Assembly: GCA_043748015.1 (NCBI GenBank)
Contig: JAYTOA010000206.1
Coordinates: forward strand, 1 to 37,418
Direction: 5' to 3'
Length of the DNA stretch: 37,418 nucleotides
Origin: JAIBBG01 sp043748015
Lineage (GTDB): Bacteria > Bacteroidota > Bacteroidia > Flavobacteriales_D > Sanyastnellaceae
The position numbers and the translations under genes were made by a program. The notes under the pieces are model-generated. The model searched no databases, was not told the DNA's origin, and was given only the letters and a program-made list of their open reading frames with translations. How positions within the stretch are numbered: the stretch's first letter is position 1; each line of letters opens with the position of its first letter. Below are positions 33,729 to 37,418 of this stretch, in pieces.

Positions 33729-34666
33729 AGAAATACGCACACATATTTGTAAGTCATTTTTCAGAATTTAAGTTCTTGTCTGTTTGTTGTTGCGTGCTGC
33801 TTACGCTCGCGTCAGAAGCGCAACAAGAATGGAGTTCAACGCAATACCTTTTCAATCTTTATGACGTCAACACTGCATATGCAGGTAATCAACTGAGCAG
33901 CAGTTTCGGAGTTCGCTATCGTTCGCAATGGATGGGCATGGAAGGCGCGCCGGAGACCCAGCAATTTTCTTTTCATACACCATTGATGAAGGAAAGAATT
34001 GGTGTTGGTTTCAAAATTCTCAATGAGAGCATCGGCGCAAGAACACAACAATTCGCCAAAGCATCGGCTGCCTACAAAATATTGATAGGAGAGAATACGC
34101 TGTCACTTGGTCTGGCAGGAGGCGTTCTGCGGCAAGCGATCGAGTGGCCGAAATTGTCTGCGGCGGATGTTCAGGATGCGCAGTTTGCCAACAATACCGC
34201 TCCTATTATTACTCCTTTAGTAGATGCTTCGGTTTTTTACAATTCGAAGAAAATGTTTGTGGGAATTGAAAGCACGAGTATCAACAGATCGGCATTTCGT
34301 CCGGATCAAGGTTCACTTGCGCGATTGTATTACAATGTCAATTTTATAGCAGGTGTTAAAAAGCGGGTGATGAATGACAACATGATTCAGTTGTCAACGC
34401 TGGTAAAATATTCTGAGGGAAGGATGATACAAGGTGAGTTGAATTTGCTTTATCTGATCAACAACAGAATATGGTTTGGCGCCGGATATCGCTTCATGTC
34501 GGGTGTGCAGGCATTGGGCAGCTTCAACATCACGCGTCACTTTCGAATCGGACTCAGCTATGATTTTCCAATTACTCTTTTGCGAAATGTAAATGATGGT
34601 TCGGCTGAAATTTTTCTCGGATACAATTTGAAAAATCGTTCAGACAAATCAATACGCTACTTTTAA
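33725..34666 (+). CDS. PorP/SprF-family outer membrane protein
   Basis: 313 residues with a signal peptide (hydrophobic stretch FLSVCCCVLLTLASEAQQ). The PorP/SprF hallmark is the N-terminal QYLFNLYDVNTAYAGNQ, followed by FGVRYRSQWMGMEGAPETQQFSFH. Amphipathic strands then run to the end (e.g. WFGAGYRFMSGVQALGSFNI, FRIGLSYDFPI), giving a predicted outer-membrane barrel. PorP/SprF proteins bind T9SS type B cargo at the surface, so the overlap with the type B-CTD gene is meaningful. Its stop is immediately followed by the GTG of the OmpA gene. Confidence 0.9.
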   Translation: MKKYAHIFVSHFSEFKFLSVCCCVLLTLASEAQQEWSSTQYLFNLYDVNTAYAGNQLSSSFGVRYRSQWMGMEGAPETQQFSFHTPLMKERIGVGFKILNESIGARTQQFAKASAAYKILIGENTLSLGLAGGVLRQAIEWPKLSAADVQDAQFANNTAPIITPLVDASVFYNSKKMFVGIESTSINRSAFRPDQGSLARLYYNVNFIAGVKKRVMNDNMIQLSTLVKYSEGRMIQGELNLLYLINNRIWFGAGYRFMSGVQALGSFNITRHFRIGLSYDFPITLLRNVNDGSAEIFLGYNLKNRSDKSIRYF

Positions 34667-36577
34667 GTGAAGCACATCTTTATCATAATGAGCGTTTTTT
34701 ATTTTGGATGGACATCCAATTTGATTGGGCAATTTGTGCTGAAGCAATTGAATGGTGTCAACACGGCCTCTGATGATATCGCCTGTACATTGATGAATGG
34801 CGAATTGGTTTACATGACGGGTGTTGAAAGCGATCTAGTGAATGATTATCGCTGGAACATGAAGCCGATGTTTCAACTCGTAAAAGCCAAGAGAGGAGAA
34901 ACTTACGCAGATTGGGAAGAGCCGAGTGCCGTGTTTGATCGTCAAGCCAAAGGCGATCAGGGTCCCGCTACATTTAATCCTAAGGATGCAATACTTTTTT
35001 TCAGTAGTCCGGAAAATTTTGGAGGCTCCAGAGGAAAGAATCTGAAGATTTTTACAGTTAAAAAAGTAGGTGACACTTGGGAAGAGCCTATGCTACTTCC
35101 AATATGCACTGATCAATACGACTATACCCATCCTTTTTATGATCCTGAGCAAAAACTACTGGTGTTCAGCAGTAACAGGCCCGGTGGACAAGGGAAAATG
35201 GACATCTGGTATAGCAATCAACTGGATAGCGGTTGGACCGATCCTGTTAATCCGGGTTTGATGGTCAACAGTATTTCCAACGAGATTTTTCCTTCAGTGT
35301 TCAAGGGGGATATTTTTTACGCGAGTGATGTCGCCGGTGGACAAGGTGGTTATGACATCATGAAAGCGCTTCGAAGCAATCAATGGAAGTCCAGTATTAC
35401 TTTGGGTTCACCTATCAATAGTCCTTCTGACGACATTTCGATTTTCTATCTCAACGAAGACAAGGCATTTCTTACATCGAGTCGTCCGGGAGGAAAGGGA
35501 GGTGATGATATTTACATACTCGAGAGATTAAGTCTTCCGGAGGAGCAGCACGACTTTCTGGCTATCCTTGAATGCAAAGAGCGACCATGTATGAATGTGG
35601 CCATCTATGCTGTGAATGAAGCAGGTGAAATTATATTCAAAGAGAAGTCCGATGAAAATGGCAAGGTGGACATCAAAATGTTGCGCCTGAATCAAAATTA
35701 TAAGTTGCAGCTCATTGGTGTTGATGCGTCGTTGTATGAGCACACGATACTTTCTATTTATGACAACCTGGGAAACAAGCTGCGCGAGATTCGATTCAAC
35801 GCATCCGGTTTTGCCCGACTTGAATTGTTGCCGCTTAGTTTCACTTCTTTGGAACTGTTGCCACTTGTCGATAAGAGTCTTCTGACGTTGAATATCGAAG
35901 GGCAATTATTCGCTGAACAACCGGGTGATGTCGGAAAGAATGAACCGGTGACGATCCTCGACGAAGCAGGCAATCCTGTGGCAATTGCCTACACCAATCA
36001 AACAGGTAAATTTAGATTTACAAATGTGGAGCCTCGCACTGATTATACGTTTCAACTTTCTAAAGAAACTGCCGCCAAGAATGTTTTGATTACCGACAAA
36101 GGTGAGAAGATTACGCTTCCTGTTTTGAATGCAGAGATTAAGTATGCACGCATTGCACCGGGAGAGGAGATTGTGCTTATCAATGAATACAATGAGATCA
36201 TCATTGTGTCGCCAAAAGATCTTTTTGTGATCAACAGAATTTACTACGAATACAACAGCGCGAAGCTCACACCAGAGTCACGAGGACAGCTCAATCAGTT
36301 GAAGATTATCATGGAGCGCAATCCTGCATTTGGATTGGAGTTGAGGTCACACACAGACTCCCGTGGTAATGATGATTACAACATGACCCTTTCGGAGAAG
36401 CGTGCTGCATCCGCAATTCAATATCTCATGGATGCAGGCTTCGCACGCAAAAGATTCAAGGCTGTAGGAATGGGTGAAACCCAGTTATTGAACGAATGCG
36501 ATGACGGTGTAGAGTGTTCAGAGCCCGAGCACTCCATCAATCGCAGAACAGAGATCAAACTTTCAAAAAGTCAATAG
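34667..36577 (+). CDS. OmpA-family protein with PD40 repeats and Ig-like domain
   Basis: 636 residues from a GTG directly after the PorP stop. It has a signal peptide (about 1-22). PD40/WD40-like beta-propeller repeats occupy about 100-300 (SSNRPGGQGKMDIWYSN, ASDVAGGQGGYDIMKAL, TSSRPGGKGGDDIYILE). A carboxypeptidase-regulatory or Ig-like region follows (about 300-500), then a C-terminal OmpA domain with IYYEYNSAKLTPES and LRSHTDSRGNDDYNMTLSEKR, which binds peptidoglycan. The layout resembles PorE, which anchors the T9SS PorP-containing complex to the cell wall. This is probably a paralogue serving the neighbouring PorP. It overlaps the minus-strand membrane gene by 7 bases. Confidence 0.9.
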   Translation: MKHIFIIMSVFYFGWTSNLIGQFVLKQLNGVNTASDDIACTLMNGELVYMTGVESDLVNDYRWNMKPMFQLVKAKRGETYADWEEPSAVFDRQAKGDQGPATFNPKDAILFFSSPENFGGSRGKNLKIFTVKKVGDTWEEPMLLPICTDQYDYTHPFYDPEQKLLVFSSNRPGGQGKMDIWYSNQLDSGWTDPVNPGLMVNSISNEIFPSVFKGDIFYASDVAGGQGGYDIMKALRSNQWKSSITLGSPINSPSDDISIFYLNEDKAFLTSSRPGGKGGDDIYILERLSLPEEQHDFLAILECKERPCMNVAIYAVNEAGEIIFKEKSDENGKVDIKMLRLNQNYKLQLIGVDASLYEHTILSIYDNLGNKLREIRFNASGFARLELLPLSFTSLELLPLVDKSLLTLNIEGQLFAEQPGDVGKNEPVTILDEAGNPVAIAYTNQTGKFRFTNVEPRTDYTFQLSKETAAKNVLITDKGEKITLPVLNAEIKYARIAPGEEIVLINEYNEIIIVSPKDLFVINRIYYEYNSAKLTPESRGQLNQLKIIMERNPAFGLELRSHTDSRGNDDYNMTLSEKRAASAIQYLMDAGFARKRFKAVGMGETQLLNECDDGVECSEPEHSINRRTEIKLSKSQ

Positions 36578-36984
36578 TCGTCTTCGTGATTTTCTGCATG
36601 TTCATCTTCGGGCCTTTTCTTGCGAAGAATATAAACCATCACACTGATTCCGAAGAGCAGCATGGCACCCAACAAAATACTTCGAGGCATTTTTTGAAAA
36701 GCGAAGTTGGCGGCCAACACAGATATCAACGAGATTCGACCAAGGAAATAGATCCACTCCAAGTTTTCTCTCTTCTTCGAGAAAAAGAAAATAAAGCTGC
36801 GGCAAAGAATCAGCACCAGGCCAACAGCCATGAGTTCCAATGCAAATGGCCAATGTTGTACCCTGAAAAGCACGCCAACAGCAAAAATAACAACCGGTCC
36901 GAAAACGACCGACCAATGCTGAAACCAACGTTTGATGGGCACTTCATCAAACTGATCCAAAACTGTCTCATCAATTTTTTTCAT
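36571..36984 (-). CDS. Four-helix membrane protein resembling the GldL N-terminus
   Basis: 137 residues from ATG 36984; the frame is open to 37020, but that region holds the tRNA promoter. Four hydrophobic helices are predicted at about 27-43, 48-66, 74-92 and 98-115. The first pair joins at GVLFRVQHWPFALEL, close to the G-x-L-F-K-x-x-H-W-P motif at the start of the T9SS motor protein GldL. The tail is acidic (about 122-137, KKRPEDEHAENHEDDY). It lacks the cytoplasmic coiled region of true GldL, so I call it GldL-like only. It is convergent with the OmpA gene. The function is unknown. Confidence 0.72.
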   Translation of the reverse strand: MKKIDETVLDQFDEVPIKRWFQHWSVVFGPVVIFAVGVLFRVQHWPFALELMAVGLVLILCRSFIFFFSKKRENLEWIYFLGRISLISVLAANFAFQKMPRSILLGAMLLFGISVMVYILRKKRPEDEHAENHEDDY

Positions 36985-37000
36985 CCATACAAAAATAAAA

Positions 37001-37031
37001 TTTGGAGTAACACAACACACTTCTATATTTG
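37001..37031 (+). promoter_or_regulatory. Consensus Bacteroidota promoter of the tRNA-Val transcript
   Basis: TTTG (37001-37004), exactly 19 bases, then TATATTTG (37024-37031): a perfect match to TTTG-N19-TAnnTTTG. The predicted start of transcription is about 37037-37040, just before the pseudo-tRNA at 37048, so the pseudo-copy and tRNA-Val share one transcript. Confidence 0.85.
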
Positions 37032-37047
37032 CGCCCGCTTAAAACAT

Positions 37048-37127
37048 GGGAGCTTAGCTCAGCTGGTTCAGAGCATCCCGCGAAAAACGCGGGAGGGTCA
37101 CAGAACGAAAAGAGTAATTAAAATATT
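37048..37127 (+). pseudogene. Decayed tandem copy of tRNA-Val
   Basis: The first 30 bases equal those of the tRNA-Val that follows (acceptor 5' strand, D arm). The anticodon arm is replaced by a longer GC-rich hairpin, TCCCGCG-AAAAA-CGCGGGA. The nine bases GGGTCACAG then match again. The T arm is degenerate and the 3' acceptor strand is missing. It cannot fold as a normal tRNA. It sits between the promoter and the intact tRNA gene, so it should be transcribed as a leader. Confidence 0.78.
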
Positions 37128-37202
37128 GGGAGCTTAGCTCAGCTGGTTCAGAGCATCTGCCTTACAAGCAGAGGGTCACAGGTTCGAACCCTGTAGCTCC
37201 CA
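37128..37202 (+). tRNA. tRNA-Val (anticodon UAC)
   Basis: A 75-base cloverleaf: acceptor GGGAGCT with AGCTCCC plus discriminator A, D arm GCTC/GAGC, anticodon arm TCTGC-CTTACAA-GCAGA with anticodon TAC, variable loop GGGTC, T arm ACAGG-TTCGAAC-CCTGT. The CCA end is not encoded. It is preceded by a decayed copy and a consensus promoter and followed by a terminator. Confidence 0.97.
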
Positions 37203-37212
37203 CAACAAAGAC

Positions 37213-37243
37213 AAGGCCTCCAGACAATCGGAGGCCTTTTTTT
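37213..37243 (+). terminator. Rho-independent terminator after tRNA-Val
   Basis: AAGGCCTCC pairs perfectly with GGAGGCCTT around an 8-base loop, and the T-run continues to 37243. It ends the tRNA transcript 11 bases after the tRNA. Confidence 0.93.
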
Positions 37244-37284
37244 ATACTTGCAATTAACTTGCAAATCGGTTTTTGAATGGGATT

Positions 37285-37416
37285 TTAGCATGCCCCCGGA
37301 TAGCTTAACAAAAGATCGGCTTCAGCACTTTCCAGGAATTGCTTATAACTCGATAATCCTGAAGGAAAATGCTTTTCCGCTATAAGGTTCAGGTAAGGTC
37401 TTAATTGTTGCTCAGA
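37285..37416 (-). CDS. C-terminal end of an unrecognised gene, partial
   Basis: On the minus strand an open frame enters at the right edge and ends at TAA (37287-37285). The 43 visible residues read as an ordinary helical protein, with LRPYLNLIAEKHFPSG, then a block around YKQFLESAEADLLLSYPG and a final GAC. No family is recognised. It is convergent with the tRNA transcript. Since only the tail is visible, coding status rests on the open frame and plausible composition. Confidence 0.45.
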   Translation of the reverse strand, partial: SEQQLRPYLNLIAEKHFPSGLSSYKQFLESAEADLLLSYPGAC

Positions 37417-37418
37417 AG

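Noticed and set aside
37048..37127. A second functional tRNA with an AAA-type anticodon loop
   Set aside because: The anticodon arm is two bases too long, the T arm does not pair and the 3' acceptor strand is absent.
36514..37137. A 207-residue plus-strand open frame over the GldL-like gene and the tRNA region
   Set aside because: It crosses the promoter, pseudo-tRNA and the end of the OmpA gene, and its sequence is a rich mix of H, K, N and Q typical of non-coding reading.
1..37418. Mobile elements, CRISPR arrays or defence systems
   Set aside because: No transposase, integrase, phage, Cas or restriction gene, and no array of regular repeats, was seen on either strand.

Overview
The window is chromosomal DNA from a member of the Bacteroidota, most likely a carotenoid-pigmented environmental lineage of Flavobacteriales, Chitinophagales or similar. 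Evidence: type IX secretion (T9SS) C-terminal domains, PorP/SprF-type and PD40-OmpA proteins, DUF3822, DUF4476 and DUF3109 families, BshB1 (bacillithiol), a eukaryote-like NADP isocitrate dehydrogenase, and promoters fitting the Bacteroidota pattern TTTG-N19-TAnnTTTG. The sequence is gene-dense, with many 4-base or longer gene overlaps. I saw no insertion sequence, prophage or CRISPR array. The exact genus cannot be told from the sequence alone.

Layout. (1) 1-309: tail of a T9SS-exported protein and its terminator. (2) 309-4963, minus: RecD-like helicase, truA, a secreted PsbP-like protein and an ABC exporter. (3) 5039-8402, plus: DUF3822, rsmD, coaD and a thioredoxin-fold protein lacking its cysteine pair. 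(4) 8418-10332: bshB1 (minus), then divergently an M23/LysM peptidase. (5) 10460-15112, plus: carotenoid operon crtI, crtB, an unknown exported protein, idi, crtZ and a CrtYcd-type lycopene cyclase, with zeaxanthin the predicted product. No GGPP synthase or ketolase is in the window. (6) 15109-23033, minus: saccharopine dehydrogenase-like, small exported protein, ispH; then mutL, two rhomboids and a membrane EEP-family phosphohydrolase. ispH makes the C5 precursors that idi balances for the carotenoid operon.

(7) 23154-27794, plus: envelope lipoprotein set (DUF4476, CsgG-like with TPRs, LPP20, LPP20-like). (8) 27948-29663, minus: icd and ndk; the gaps around them carry short degenerate repeats. 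(9) 29935-31784, plus: ornithine aminotransferase and DUF3109. (10) 31895-36577, plus: a compact surface module of a secreted modular protein, a small T9SS type B protein, a PorP/SprF-like barrel and a PD40/OmpA protein. (11) 36571-37418: a four-helix membrane protein resembling the GldL N-terminus (minus), a strong consensus promoter, a decayed tRNA copy, tRNA-Val(UAC), its terminator, and the end of an unrecognised minus-strand gene.

The observations most worth following are the promoter / pseudo-tRNA / tRNA-Val arrangement, the unknown gene embedded in the carotenoid operon, the CsgG/LPP20 lipoprotein cluster, and the minimal type B-CTD/PorP/OmpA surface module. All function calls come from reading motifs by eye; no database search was run.
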